In this document: piece after piece, positions 22,420 to 30,935 of the stretch
Position numbering within the stretch: the stretch's first letter is position 1
How the letters are laid out: each line of letters starts with the position of its first letter
Origin: Anaerolineae bacterium
GTDB lineage: Bacteria; Chloroflexota; Anaerolineae; Promineifilales; Promineifilaceae
NCBI GenBank assembly: GCA_020848035.1
Contig: JADLAX010000068.1
Span: 41,688 to 105,687 of the forward strand
Length of the DNA stretch: 64,000 nucleotides
Direction of reading: 5' to 3'
Notes under the pieces: generated by a model
What the model saw: only the letters and a program-made list of their open reading frames with translations
Told to the model about the DNA's origin: nothing
Database searches by the model: none
Made by a program: the position numbers and the translations under genes

Positions 22420-24105
22420 ATGAAGAAGAAGCATTTTCTAACCCTGTTTTTTGTTCTACTTTTCGCCTTGATGTTAACGGCGTGTGGTGGAGCCGATGTC
22501 GAACCCACACCTCTGCCCGCAGACGAACCCGTCGTCGCAGAACCGGCTGCCGCAGAACCGGCTGCCGAAGAACCGGTTGAAGAACCAGCCGAAGAACCGG
22601 CTGAGGCACCTGCGGCCGAACCCACCGAAGCGCCTGCCGAGGAACCGGCGGAAGAGCCAGAAGCCGAGGCTCCGGCGGTAGAACCAGTGGCGACCCTGAC
22701 GATTTGGGCCGACGACACCCGCACCCCCATTTTGCAAGGGCTGGCCGAAGAATTTCTGGCCGAATACAACGTTGAGCTGGTGGTGCAAGACCTGGGCGTG
22801 GTGCAAGACATTCGCTCCCAGGTGATTATTGCCGCCCCGGCCGGGGAAGGGCCGGATATTTACATCGGCGTGCATGATTGGTTGGGCGCGTTGATTGAAA
22901 GTGGTCTGGTGGCCCCGATTGAGCTGGGCGACATCGAAGACCAGTTTGTGCCATCTACGTTGGACGCCTTTACCTATACCGATGGCAATCTGTACGGCCT
23001 GCCCTACGCTTCGGAAAACCTGGGCTTTTTCTACAACACCGACCTGGTGGCTGAACCCCCGACCACCTGGGACGAGGTTTTGCAGATTGGGCGCGAGCTG
23101 CAAGGCGAAGGGTTGGTGGAGTATGCTACGGCCGTTTCCACCGGTCCGCTCTACAATGCCCTACCCATTCAAACCGCCTTTGGCGGCTATATCTTTGGCC
23201 AGGATGAAAATGGTGCCTGGAATCCCGACGATGTGGGGCTGGACAGCGAAGGCGAAGTGGCCGCTGTGGCCTGGATGACGGCGGCCGTGGCAGAAGGGCT
23301 CATGCCCGAAACGTTTGACTATGAAACCGCCCACTCCCTCTTTGAAACCGGCCAGATGCCCTTCCTCATGGCTGGGCCGTGGGCGCTGGATCGCATTCGC
23401 GCCTCGGGTGTGCCCTACGCCGTGGCCGAAAGCTTCCCCGATGACGGTGCGCCGTTCCTGGGCGTGCAGGGCTTCATGATCAATCCGTTTAGCGAAAACG
23501 TGCTGCTGGCCCAGGCGTTCCTGACCGAGTTTGTGGCCACCGAAGAGGTGATGCAGCTGCTGTACGAAACGGGCCTGCGTCCGTCTGCCTACATCCCCGT
23601 GCTGGAAGCCACCGACGACCCTGACCTGCGGGCGATGGGTCTGGCCGGGGCCAACGCCATGCCCATGCCCAACATTCCTGAGATGGGCTCTGTGTGGGCC
23701 GCCGCCGACAACGGCATTACCCTGGCCATCACCGGCGAGCAAACGGCCGAAGAAGCCATGGCCGACGCCGCTGAACAGGTCCGCGCCTTAATTCGTGGGG
23801 CGCTGGCGGGCATGGTAAACCTGCCCGGCACCTACCAGGACCAGGCTGGCTGTGGCGCGCAGTGGGACCCGGCCTGCCAGGCCACCAGCCTGGAACAGGG
23901 CGATGACGGGCTGTATACCCTGGTGGTGGATTTGCCTGCCGGTGATTACGAATTTAAGGTGGCGCTGGACGGCGACTGGACCGTAAACTACGGTTCCGAC
24001 GGCGCACAGGATGGGCCGAACTACGCCCTCAGCCTGGCCAGCGACAGCACCGTGACCTTTACCTACGATCCAGAAACGCACCTGGTGGACATCGCGACCG
24101 AATAA
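22420..24105 (+). CDS. Sugar-binding lipoprotein of the galactan ABC transporter with X25-like C-terminal domain
   Basis: Started at the ATG with GGAGG 7 nt upstream, 561 residues. Signal with lipobox LTAC (Cys22), then a long Glu/Pro/Ala-rich stalk (about 30-88), a MalE-type solute-binding domain (about 90-460; WADDTRTPILQGLAEEF, PDIYIGVHDWLG, NLYGLPYASENLGFFYNTD), and a C-terminal beta domain of about 90 residues. This last domain has YEFKVALDGDWTVNYG and resembles the X25/pullulanase N2-type starch-binding module. Such a module on a binding protein is unusual. The role would be capture of galacto-oligosaccharides, as GanS in Bacillus. Confidence 0.88.
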   Translation: MKKKHFLTLFFVLLFALMLTACGGADVEPTPLPADEPVVAEPAAAEPAAEEPVEEPAEEPAEAPAAEPTEAPAEEPAEEPEAEAPAVEPVATLTIWADDTRTPILQGLAEEFLAEYNVELVVQDLGVVQDIRSQVIIAAPAGEGPDIYIGVHDWLGALIESGLVAPIELGDIEDQFVPSTLDAFTYTDGNLYGLPYASENLGFFYNTDLVAEPPTTWDEVLQIGRELQGEGLVEYATAVSTGPLYNALPIQTAFGGYIFGQDENGAWNPDDVGLDSEGEVAAVAWMTAAVAEGLMPETFDYETAHSLFETGQMPFLMAGPWALDRIRASGVPYAVAESFPDDGAPFLGVQGFMINPFSENVLLAQAFLTEFVATEEVMQLLYETGLRPSAYIPVLEATDDPDLRAMGLAGANAMPMPNIPEMGSVWAAADNGITLAITGEQTAEEAMADAAEQVRALIRGALAGMVNLPGTYQDQAGCGAQWDPACQATSLEQGDDGLYTLVVDLPAGDYEFKVALDGDWTVNYGSDGAQDGPNYALSLASDSTVTFTYDPETHLVDIATE

Positions 24106-24186
24106 ATGCGCTGCATGACTGTTTAAGATTTGCTGACTGAGATTGGTCTAATCTTTTGATGATTTAGCTTTTTAATCGGGTAAACA

Positions 24187-24266
24187 CCCTCACCCCAGCC
24201 CTCTCCCTGCAAGGGAGAGGGAGTCGGATTCCCTCCCCCTCTCAGGGGGAGGGTTAGGGTGGGGGT
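24187..24266. repeat. REP-like inverted repeat between binding-protein and permease genes
   Basis: CCCTCACCCCAGCCCTCTCC opens and GGGGGAGGGTTAGGGTGGGG closes the element; an inner stem pairs CTCTCCCTGC with AGGGAGAGG. The CCCTCACCCCAGCCCTCTCCC word is dispersed in many bacteria. Its place after the binding-protein gene recalls the malE-malF REP of E. coli, which stabilises the upstream mRNA. Confidence 0.75.
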
Positions 24267-24322
24267 AAATTGCCCAACTAATTTATTAAACGCCGAATAA
24301 GATTGGCCCAATCTGAGAGACG

Positions 24323-24348
24323 GGAAGGCCGGGCGTGCCCGGCCTTCC
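24323..24348 (+). terminator. Strong GC hairpin before the permease genes
   Basis: GGAAGGCCGGGC pairs with GCCCGGCCTTCC with a 2-nt loop, followed by only TT. It ends 14 nt before the permease GTG. It could partly terminate, lowering permease relative to binding protein. Confidence 0.65.
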
Positions 24349-24362
24349 TTTAAGGTGATACC

Positions 24363-25946
24363 GTGTCTGACAGGGTTTCTCCCCCCCTCCCACGAACCAG
24401 GGCAGCGGCGCTGTCGCCGTTTTTGCGCCTGGTCTTTTTGCTGGCGGTGGATAGTACGGCCGTATTCTTCCTCCTCCGCGTTATTGCCCTGGGCTACTAC
24501 CCCCTCGCCGCCGCCACGTTTGTGGTGGTCGTGGTGGTCAACGTCATCTTGCTGCACCGCAAGGCATACCCCATCCGCTGGATGGTGGTGGGCCTGGTGC
24601 TCATGGCCATGTTCACCATCTACCCCATCCTGTTCACCATCTGGGTCTCCTTCACCAACTACGGCGAAGGCCATCTCATCACCCAGGAGCAGGCCATTGA
24701 CCAGATTTTGAACGAGAAATATTTGCCAGAGACAGGCCGCGCCTACAGCTGGACCGCCTACAAATCGGACGCTGGCGACTACGTGCTCTGGCTGCAAGAT
24801 GCCGCCGGCACCGGCTACCTGGCCGTGCCCGGCGAACCGCTCACCCAGCCCCAACCGGGCGAAGCTGGCCTGGGCGCGTTGGACGCGGACGGCATTCCCG
24901 AGACGATCGAAGGCTTCAACCGGTTAAACACCATCCTGGCCACCACGGACCAAAATCTGCCCAACATTCTGTTTGGCGAGGTGGGCCGCACCATCCAGAT
25001 TCGCTCGCCCAAAGAAGCGGCCGAACTGCTGCCCCTATACACCTACGACGCTGAACGCGACGCCATGATTAGCCAGGAAACAGGCGTGGTTTTCCAAAAC
25101 ATTCGCGGCACTTTTTCCGCGCCGGATGGCACGGTGCTGCGGCCGGGGTTTGTCGAGACGATCCGGCTGGCCAACTTCCGCGAATTTTTCACCAGCCCCG
25201 CTTTGCGCGGCCCGCTGGTGCGCATCATCACCTGGAATTTTGCATTTGCTATCCTGAGTTTGCTCTTTAACTTTGCCCTGGGGCTGGGCATTGCCATCAT
25301 GTTTAATGAGCGCGGCTTCCCGTTTAAGAAGCTGATTCGCTCCCTGTTGATCATTCCCTACACCGTCCCGGCGTTGCTCACCATTTTGATCTGGCGCGGC
25401 ATGTTAAACCCGGAGCTGGGGGTGATTGACCGCTTTTTGGAAAACATGCTCGGCTGGGCACCACCCTGGTTTACCGACCAATGGTGGGCTAAAGTCGCCA
25501 TTTTGCTCATCAACCTGTGGCTGAGCTATCCGTACTTCATGCTCATTTGCAGCGGGGCGCTGCAATCCATTTCGGAGGATTACTACTCGGCGGCGCAGGT
25601 GGATGGGGCGAGCGCCTGGCAGCAGTTCTGGCAAATTACCCTGCCGCTGCTGCTGGTAGCCGTGGGGCCGCTGCTGATTGCCTCGTTGATTTTTAACTTC
25701 AACAACTTCAACCTGATCTACCTTTTTAACGCGGGCGGGCCGCCGATGGCCGGTACGCCCACGCCAGCAGGGCACACCGACATTTTGATCAGCTACGTCT
25801 ACAACCTGGCGTTTACTGCCAGCCGGGGGGTCAATTACGGCTTTGCCGCGGCCATCACGATGGTGATCTTTTTCATCGTAGGCACGATTACCCTGCTGCA
25901 GTTCCGCTACACCAACATGTGGGAGGAGGTCAGCGAAAATGTCTAG
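24363..25946 (+). CDS. MalF-type sugar ABC transporter permease
   Basis: 527 residues from a GTG start. Like MalF it is long, with two or three N-terminal helices, a large extracytoplasmic loop (about residues 95-270) and six C-terminal helices. The loop between the last helices holds the EAA motif (YYSAAQVDGASAWQQFWQIT, then LPLLL), which contacts the ATPase. No ATP-binding subunit is encoded in the locus, so a shared MsmX/UgpC-type ATPase is expected. It overlaps the next permease by 8 bp. Corresponds to GanP in Bacillus. Confidence 0.92.
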   Translation: MSDRVSPPLPRTRAAALSPFLRLVFLLAVDSTAVFFLLRVIALGYYPLAAATFVVVVVVNVILLHRKAYPIRWMVVGLVLMAMFTIYPILFTIWVSFTNYGEGHLITQEQAIDQILNEKYLPETGRAYSWTAYKSDAGDYVLWLQDAAGTGYLAVPGEPLTQPQPGEAGLGALDADGIPETIEGFNRLNTILATTDQNLPNILFGEVGRTIQIRSPKEAAELLPLYTYDAERDAMISQETGVVFQNIRGTFSAPDGTVLRPGFVETIRLANFREFFTSPALRGPLVRIITWNFAFAILSLLFNFALGLGIAIMFNERGFPFKKLIRSLLIIPYTVPALLTILIWRGMLNPELGVIDRFLENMLGWAPPWFTDQWWAKVAILLINLWLSYPYFMLICSGALQSISEDYYSAAQVDGASAWQQFWQITLPLLLVAVGPLLIASLIFNFNNFNLIYLFNAGGPPMAGTPTPAGHTDILISYVYNLAFTASRGVNYGFAAAITMVIFFIVGTITLLQFRYTNMWEEVSENV

Positions 25947-26832
25947 CACGGTACCGCTGCGGCAAATGCGCACCTCAATGAAGGCCCGGCGCACGGTGAG
26001 CGTGGGCCTGCGCCTGGTGGTGGCGCTTTTCCTGATTGTCTTCTCGGTCTTTCCCATCCTCTGGGTGATTTCGGCCTCGTTGAACCCAACCGGTTCGCTG
26101 GCCACGCAAACGCTCATTCCAGCCAATCCAGGGTTCGACAACTACCGCATTTTGTTGACCTCGGGCGAGTTTCCTTTTTGGACGTGGTTTGGCAATTCGC
26201 TTAAGGTGGCTTCAATTACGGCCGTCCTCTCCCTGGCCATCACCACAACGGCCGCTTACGCCTTCTCACGCTTTCGCTTTAACGGCCGTCGCACCATGCT
26301 CAAAGGCATCCTCCTCATCCAGGTTTTCCCGGCGCTGCTGGCCATCGTGGCCATTTTCCTGATGATCTCGCAGGTGGGCGACATCTTCCCCGGCGTGGGC
26401 CTGAACACCCACGCCAGCCTCATCCTGGTTTACCTGGGCGGGGCGATGGGCATCAATATCTGGCTGATGAAGGGCTTTCTGGATACGATTCCGCGCGAGA
26501 TTGACGAGTCGGCCATGGTGGAAGGGGCCAGCGACTGGCAAATTTTTACCCGGCTCATCCTGCCCCTGCTGCGGCCGATTCTCATCGTCATCCTCATTTT
26601 GAACTACATCAACATCTACGGCGAGTTTATTTTGGCGCGGGTGCTGCTGAAGAGCAGCGAGCAGTACACGCTGATGGTCGGCCTCCAGGTGTTTGCCGGG
26701 GCGCAGTTTAACCAGCGCTGGGGCGTCTTTGCCGCCGGGGCGCTGATTGGCGCGCTGCCGATTATGATTATTTATCTGCTTTTGCAGGACCAGATTGTGG
26801 GCGGCCTGACGCAGGGGGCGGTGAAGGAGTAA
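25939..26832 (+). CDS. MalG-type sugar ABC transporter permease
   Basis: 297 residues with six predicted membrane helices. The EAA loop is IPREIDESAMVEGASDWQIF followed by TRLILPLLRP (about residues 188-215). It overlaps the MalF-type gene by 8 bp, which suggests coupled translation and equal subunit amounts. It forms the membrane channel with its neighbour and receives the ligand from the binding lipoprotein. Corresponds to GanQ of Bacillus. Confidence 0.92.
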   Translation: MSSTVPLRQMRTSMKARRTVSVGLRLVVALFLIVFSVFPILWVISASLNPTGSLATQTLIPANPGFDNYRILLTSGEFPFWTWFGNSLKVASITAVLSLAITTTAAYAFSRFRFNGRRTMLKGILLIQVFPALLAIVAIFLMISQVGDIFPGVGLNTHASLILVYLGGAMGINIWLMKGFLDTIPREIDESAMVEGASDWQIFTRLILPLLRPILIVILILNYINIYGEFILARVLLKSSEQYTLMVGLQVFAGAQFNQRWGVFAAGALIGALPIMIIYLLLQDQIVGGLTQGAVKE

Positions 26833-26835
26833 CTC

Positions 26836-28677
26836 TTGGGGAAATATCCACAGATTACACAGATTTCGCAGATTTTTGTTTTGGGGCTGCTGGTGCTGTT
26901 AGTGGGGTGCCGGAATGAGGTGGTGAGTGTGGAGGGGGTGAGTACGGCCGTTTCCACCCCCCAACCAACCATCGCCGCAACCGTCGCGCCAACCAGCGAA
27001 CCCTCCCCGGAACCCACACCCGTGCCAACCGTTGTGCCCATGCCGGAAGCCGATGCCCCGTTTTTCCTCGGCCTCGATTTGTCCTACGTTAACGAGATGG
27101 ACGACTGCGGCGCGGTCTACCTGGAAGACGGTGAATCGCGCGACGCGTATGAACTGTTTGCCGACCACGGCGCGAACCTGGTGCGCGCCCGGCTGTGGCA
27201 CAACCCCGACTGGACCGATTACAGCACCCTGGCCGACGTCACCCGCACCTTCAGCCGCGCCAAAGCGGCGGGCATGGCCACCCTGCTCTCCATCCACTAC
27301 TCCGACAATTGGGCCGACCCCGGCAAGCAGGAAATCCCCGCCGCCTGGGCCGACCTGACCGAAGCGGAACTGCCCGACGCGCTCTACCAATACACCTACG
27401 ACGTGCTCAGCGAGCTGTACGCCCAGGGCGTGCTGCCCAACTTCATCCAGATTGGCAATGAAACCAACGCCGGGCTGGTGAAGCGGGCCGATGGGCTGGA
27501 CTGGCCGCGTGACGCCCAGCTGTTTAACGCCGGGATTCGCGCCGTGCGCACCCTGGCTGCCGAGACCAACAGCAATCCCAAAATTGTGCTGCACGTGGCC
27601 CAGCCGGAAAACGCCGGCTGGTGGTTCCGCGAAGCCACCCAGCACGGCGTCACCGATTTTGACGTGATTGGCCTATCTTACTACCCGCAGTGGAGCCAGC
27701 TTTCGCCGGTGGACGTGGGCGCGTTCACCACCTACCTGCGCCAGACCTACGGCAAAGAGGTCATGATTGTGGAGACGGCGTACCCCTGGACCTTTGACGC
27801 GGCCGAGGAAACGGCCGATAACATCCTCAACCAGGGGATTCGTGGCTACGGCATTTCGCCAGCAGGCCAGCGCCAGTTTTTGGTCGATTTGTCACAAAGC
27901 GTGCTCAGCAACGGTGGCTTGGGCGTGGTTTACTGGGAACCGGCCTGGGTGTCGACGCAATGCACCACGCGCTGGGGCCAGGGGTCACACTGGGAAAACG
28001 CCACCTTTTTTGATTTCCAGAATGGCAACGAGCTGCACGAAGGTGTTGAGTTTCTCAGCTATCCGTACCTATATCCCGCTGAACTGGTGGATGGCGTCGT
28101 GGAAGCCAGCTACGGTGCGCCGCTGCTGCAAGATGAGCCGGACGACAATTTTATGCAGTTTCCCCACCTCGACCTGCTCGATTTGCACGTGCGGGATGAC
28201 GCTGATTTGCTCTACCTGGCCATTACGGTGGCGGATGACGTGTACGCTGCCGGGTGGGGCCAATTTATGCTTTACCTGGACATCAGCGAAGATGGCCAGG
28301 GTGGCGGCGTGGATGTGGACAACCGGCCCATCACCGTGGCCGCACCCTACCAGCCGGAATTCCGCCTGGACCTGCGGGTGATGGATTGGAAGGGCACGGC
28401 GGGCAGCAGCTTTGAGTTTTACGCCTGGGATGGCACCGTATGGCAAAATTTGGCGCTGCCGGTGGGTACGGCCGTTCATCCCGGAACGCCCTCGGTGATT
28501 GAGCTGGCGCTGCCCAGGGCGCTGCTGGGGGATCCGGCATTTGTCAACGTGGCCGTGGTCAGCACCGGGCGGGGCCGGGCCCACACTGCCGGGGATGTGT
28601 TGGGCCGCCGCGACGCGATCACCGATTGGGCCGACCCGGTCATTTTGGACCAGTTTGGGCATTACGTTTTACAGTAA
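26836..28677 (+). CDS. GH53 arabinogalactan endo-beta-1,4-galactanase with C-terminal DOMON-like module
   Basis: The TTG start has AAGGAG about 7 nt upstream, giving 613 residues. A lipobox (LLVGC, Cys25) follows an odd N-terminus encoded by an intergenic-type repeat (see repeat at 26848). After a Pro/Thr linker the GH53 barrel spans about 75-400, with E209 (QIGNETN) as acid/base and E313 (IVETAYPW) as nucleophile. The C-terminal 190 residues resemble the glucodextranase C-terminal/CBM9-like beta-sandwich. It cuts beta-1,4-galactan outside the cell, and the oligomers are taken up by the transporter encoded just upstream. Corresponds to GanB. Confidence 0.92.
   Translation: MGKYPQITQISQIFVLGLLVLLVGCRNEVVSVEGVSTAVSTPQPTIAATVAPTSEPSPEPTPVPTVVPMPEADAPFFLGLDLSYVNEMDDCGAVYLEDGESRDAYELFADHGANLVRARLWHNPDWTDYSTLADVTRTFSRAKAAGMATLLSIHYSDNWADPGKQEIPAAWADLTEAELPDALYQYTYDVLSELYAQGVLPNFIQIGNETNAGLVKRADGLDWPRDAQLFNAGIRAVRTLAAETNSNPKIVLHVAQPENAGWWFREATQHGVTDFDVIGLSYYPQWSQLSPVDVGAFTTYLRQTYGKEVMIVETAYPWTFDAAEETADNILNQGIRGYGISPAGQRQFLVDLSQSVLSNGGLGVVYWEPAWVSTQCTTRWGQGSHWENATFFDFQNGNELHEGVEFLSYPYLYPAELVDGVVEASYGAPLLQDEPDDNFMQFPHLDLLDLHVRDDADLLYLAITVADDVYAAGWGQFMLYLDISEDGQGGGVDVDNRPITVAAPYQPEFRLDLRVMDWKGTAGSSFEFYAWDGTVWQNLALPVGTAVHPGTPSVIELALPRALLGDPAFVNVAVVSTGRGRAHTAGDVLGRRDAITDWADPVILDQFGHYVLQ
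26848..26877 (+). repeat. CACAGATT dispersed repeat within the galactanase signal peptide
   Basis: CACAGATTACACAGATT then CGCAGATT is the ACACAGATT intergenic word seen also near 18600 and 41390. Here it lies inside the 5' end of the GH53 gene and encodes PQITQISQIF. Confidence 0.75.
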
Positions 28678-28688
28678 TCTTAACCAGG

Positions 28689-29447
28689 TTAACGGCCGTC
28701 TTCAGACAAGTTGGTGGCCCGCAAGTGATCTGTAGCAAAAATAAGGCTGGCCAGGCCAGTGGTGAGCAAGCCAAAAATGCGCGGGTCGTAAAACGAGCCA
28801 TTGATGGGAAAGAGCTGCCAGGAGAGGTTGATCAGGGTGTGGAAAACGGCCGCTCCAAACACACTCCGTCCCCCCCGAACATAAAGCCAGGTCATGATCA
28901 TCCGCAGCGCGACCGTGTTGAGCGACCACCAGGCAATCCACTCTACCGGGCGCTGCGCCTGTGCCAGCGGTACAAAGTGCCAGATGGCCCAGACGATGCC
29001 CAGAATCGCGCCCGCCGTTAGCGTGCCCCAGCGCTTTTGCAGCGGTTCGGTGGCATAACCCGACCAGCCAATTTCCTCGCCAAGTGCGCCAATGAAGAAA
29101 AAAACAGCCAGGGGCAAAACGGAGAAAGTGAACGGGCCGGGCGCTGGCAAGGGTTGGCCCATTGCCTCGATGACGGCATAGGCCAACACCGCCAGGCCCG
29201 GGTTGATGAGCAGAATGGCGATGAGCCAACTTGTGCTTTTCAGGCACTTGTAATCGAAGGAGCGCCGCAACAGCGGCCACAAACCTGGCAGCCGATCCGA
29301 CCGGTATGTCAGAAAGATCGCGACCAGCGCGGGCGCGAAGGCTCCCAGGGCGCTCAGGGGAAGCCCTGGGAGCAGTTGGACAGGGTTGCCGCTCCCCAGC
29401 AGCCAAAACGGCAGTGAAAAAGCAAATGCGAGCAAGAAGAAGATCAT
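28689..29447 (-). CDS. CPBP-family intramembrane metalloprotease
   Basis: The frame is open to 29504 (TTG), but I prefer the ATG at 29447, giving 252 residues; neither has a good ribosome-binding site. The three CPBP/Abi motifs are present: EEIGWSGY (with the paired glutamates), WHFVPL, and FHTLIN. About seven or eight membrane helices are visible. The family includes CAAX prenyl proteases and bacteriocin-immunity proteins; the substrate is unknown. It overlaps or closely follows the transaldolase-like gene and converges with the galactanase, with 11 bp between stops. Confidence 0.85.
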   Translation of the reverse strand: MIFFLLAFAFSLPFWLLGSGNPVQLLPGLPLSALGAFAPALVAIFLTYRSDRLPGLWPLLRRSFDYKCLKSTSWLIAILLINPGLAVLAYAVIEAMGQPLPAPGPFTFSVLPLAVFFFIGALGEEIGWSGYATEPLQKRWGTLTAGAILGIVWAIWHFVPLAQAQRPVEWIAWWSLNTVALRMIMTWLYVRGGRSVFGAAVFHTLINLSWQLFPINGSFYDPRIFGLLTTGLASLIFATDHLRATNLSEDGR

Positions 29448-29481
29448 CACCACCGCTTTACGGGCGACCGGTAAAACGGTC

Positions 29482-30582
29482 TCAGGCGGCGATGCCCAGG
29501 GCAACCGAGCGCTGCATGACGGCCTCGATGAGCGCCTGGTACTGCGCTTCGCCCGCGGCCAGGTATTGCGCCTGGAGATTGTGCACGATGTCGTCCAGAT
29601 CTACGCCTGCCTGGGCCACCGCTTCCAGGTGTGCCTGTGCCCCGCCGCTGTCGTTGGTGAGGGTGAGGGCGGGCTGGCCGCTTTGGGCAAACGCTGCCAG
29701 CGTTTCCGGCGAGAAGGTCATGATCGTTTCCGGGCCGATGAGGGCGTTGGCGTAGTGGGTGCGCGGCAGGGCCGGATCGACCGGGGTGGTGCGGGTCCAT
29801 TTGGGCCGCAGGGGGCGGGCATTGGCGCGCGCCAGCCGCTCCCAGCGCGGCCCGCTGAAGATTTGTCGGTACCGTTGGTAGAGCAGTTGGGCCAGGGCAA
29901 CGGCCGTTTGCCCACACAAATCGGGCCGATTGTTCTGGCGCAGCACCGGGTCCACCGCCGCATCAATTGCCCCCACGGAGAAGGAGGCAACGGCCGTTGG
30001 CAGAATGCGCCAGGTGCTTTGGGTCGCCAGCAGGCGCTCCAGCCCGGCAATGTACGCCTGGGCCGCCCGCTCAAAGTCGGTGACGGTGAAGATGTGGGTG
30101 ATGTTCAGCGATTCGCAGTCGGTGATGAGCGTTTGGACGGCATCGCAGCCGGGCAGGGTGGCCGGGATTTCCACCATCGTGTTGGCCCGGTCCATGCTGT
30201 GCAGCAGGTGCTTGGCGGTGGCCACCATTTGCCTGGCGTCCTGGGCCAGGCCGGGGTCCATCTCCAGGCTGACATAGCCATCCCAGCTGTCGCTTTCCTG
30301 GTACACCGTGTGCAGCAGGTCGGCGACGCGGCGGGCGTCGTTGGTCATTAGCCGTTCGTGGATGGTGCGGTAGGGTGTGCCCTCGGCCATTTGCTGGCTG
30401 ATGGCGGGGTCGTAGTCGTCGTGTTGGGTGATGGTTTGGCTGAAAACGGCCGCATTGGCCGTTACCCCCTGCACGCCATCGGCAATGGCCTGGCGCAGTT
30501 CACCCGAGGTGATGTAGTTGTGTCGCATGTAATTGAGCCAGGTTGATTGGCCCAGCTGGTGCAGATCGTGAAGTTTAGACAT
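29482..30582 (-). CDS. Transaldolase-family protein lacking the Schiff-base lysine
   Basis: 366 residues with AAGGAGG before the ATG, full length for the Tal subfamily. The fold is clear: QSTWLNYMRHNYITSGELR, GVQGVT, SWDGYVSLEMDPGLAQDA, LPTAVASFSVGAIDAAVD, GPETIMTFSPETL. Key residues differ. The catalytic lysine expected in the I-K-I-P-A-T strand is Glu138 (codon GAA, MVEIPAT); the N-terminal D of the WLDYI motif is Asn17; and the SNP motif is ANAA (about 42-45). The frame is intact and codon use is like its neighbours, so it is not a decayed gene. It is probably not a transaldolase; a regulatory or altered enzymatic role is inferred. Confidence 0.85.
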   Translation of the reverse strand: MSKLHDLHQLGQSTWLNYMRHNYITSGELRQAIADGVQGVTANAAVFSQTITQHDDYDPAISQQMAEGTPYRTIHERLMTNDARRVADLLHTVYQESDSWDGYVSLEMDPGLAQDARQMVATAKHLLHSMDRANTMVEIPATLPGCDAVQTLITDCESLNITHIFTVTDFERAAQAYIAGLERLLATQSTWRILPTAVASFSVGAIDAAVDPVLRQNNRPDLCGQTAVALAQLLYQRYRQIFSGPRWERLARANARPLRPKWTRTTPVDPALPRTHYANALIGPETIMTFSPETLAAFAQSGQPALTLTNDSGGAQAHLEAVAQAGVDLDDIVHNLQAQYLAAGEAQYQALIEAVMQRSVALGIAA

Positions 30583-30690
30583 GTCGCCTCCTTGCGCTAA
30601 AGAGGGATCGTCGCGGTGTGGTGAGGCAAAGATGAGGATTCTTCCCTCAATTAATTTTGGCTCTTCGGGAATTTATGGGGGTGACAGCCC

Positions 30691-30752
30691 GTGAAACGTG
30701 AAACGTGATACGTGACCAGAGGTGAATCACGTTTTACGTTTCACGTTTCACG
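30691..30752. repeat. Intergenic inverted repeat, GTGAAACGTGA family (copy 2)
   Basis: GTGAAACGTGAAACGTGA, then a partial third unit, a short loop, and TCACGTTTTACGTTTCACG plus one more unit. It lies in the 350-bp gap between the transaldolase-like and corA genes. Confidence 0.85.
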
Positions 30753-30886
30753 CAAAACCCCACGAAATCCGAAAGACCCTAGATTTTCAATGGCTCTGGC
30801 ACAGAGTATAGGGGAAAACGGCCGTTCCTGGCCAGTTACGAAGCTCATCTTTTTACCAGCACAAGTGGCCCAGGCGGTTGTTTTAG

Positions 30887-30914
30887 CCGCGAATTTCGCG
30901 AATGGGCGCGAAAT
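30887..30914. repeat. CGCGAATTTCGCGAAT dispersed intergenic word
   Basis: CCGCGAATTTCGCGAATGGG followed by CGCGAAAT resembles the CGCGAATTNACGCGAATT words scattered in many bacterial genomes. It lies just beyond the corA stop. The rest of the 30583-30935 gap holds one ACGGCCGT octamer and no gene. Confidence 0.6.
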
Positions 30915-30935
30915 TGGGGCAAGTATTGCCCTGGT

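Noticed and set aside
30583..30935. Small RNA gene in the gap between the transaldolase-like and corA genes
   Set aside because: Only repeat words and one octamer are seen; no promoter-terminator pair supports an RNA gene.
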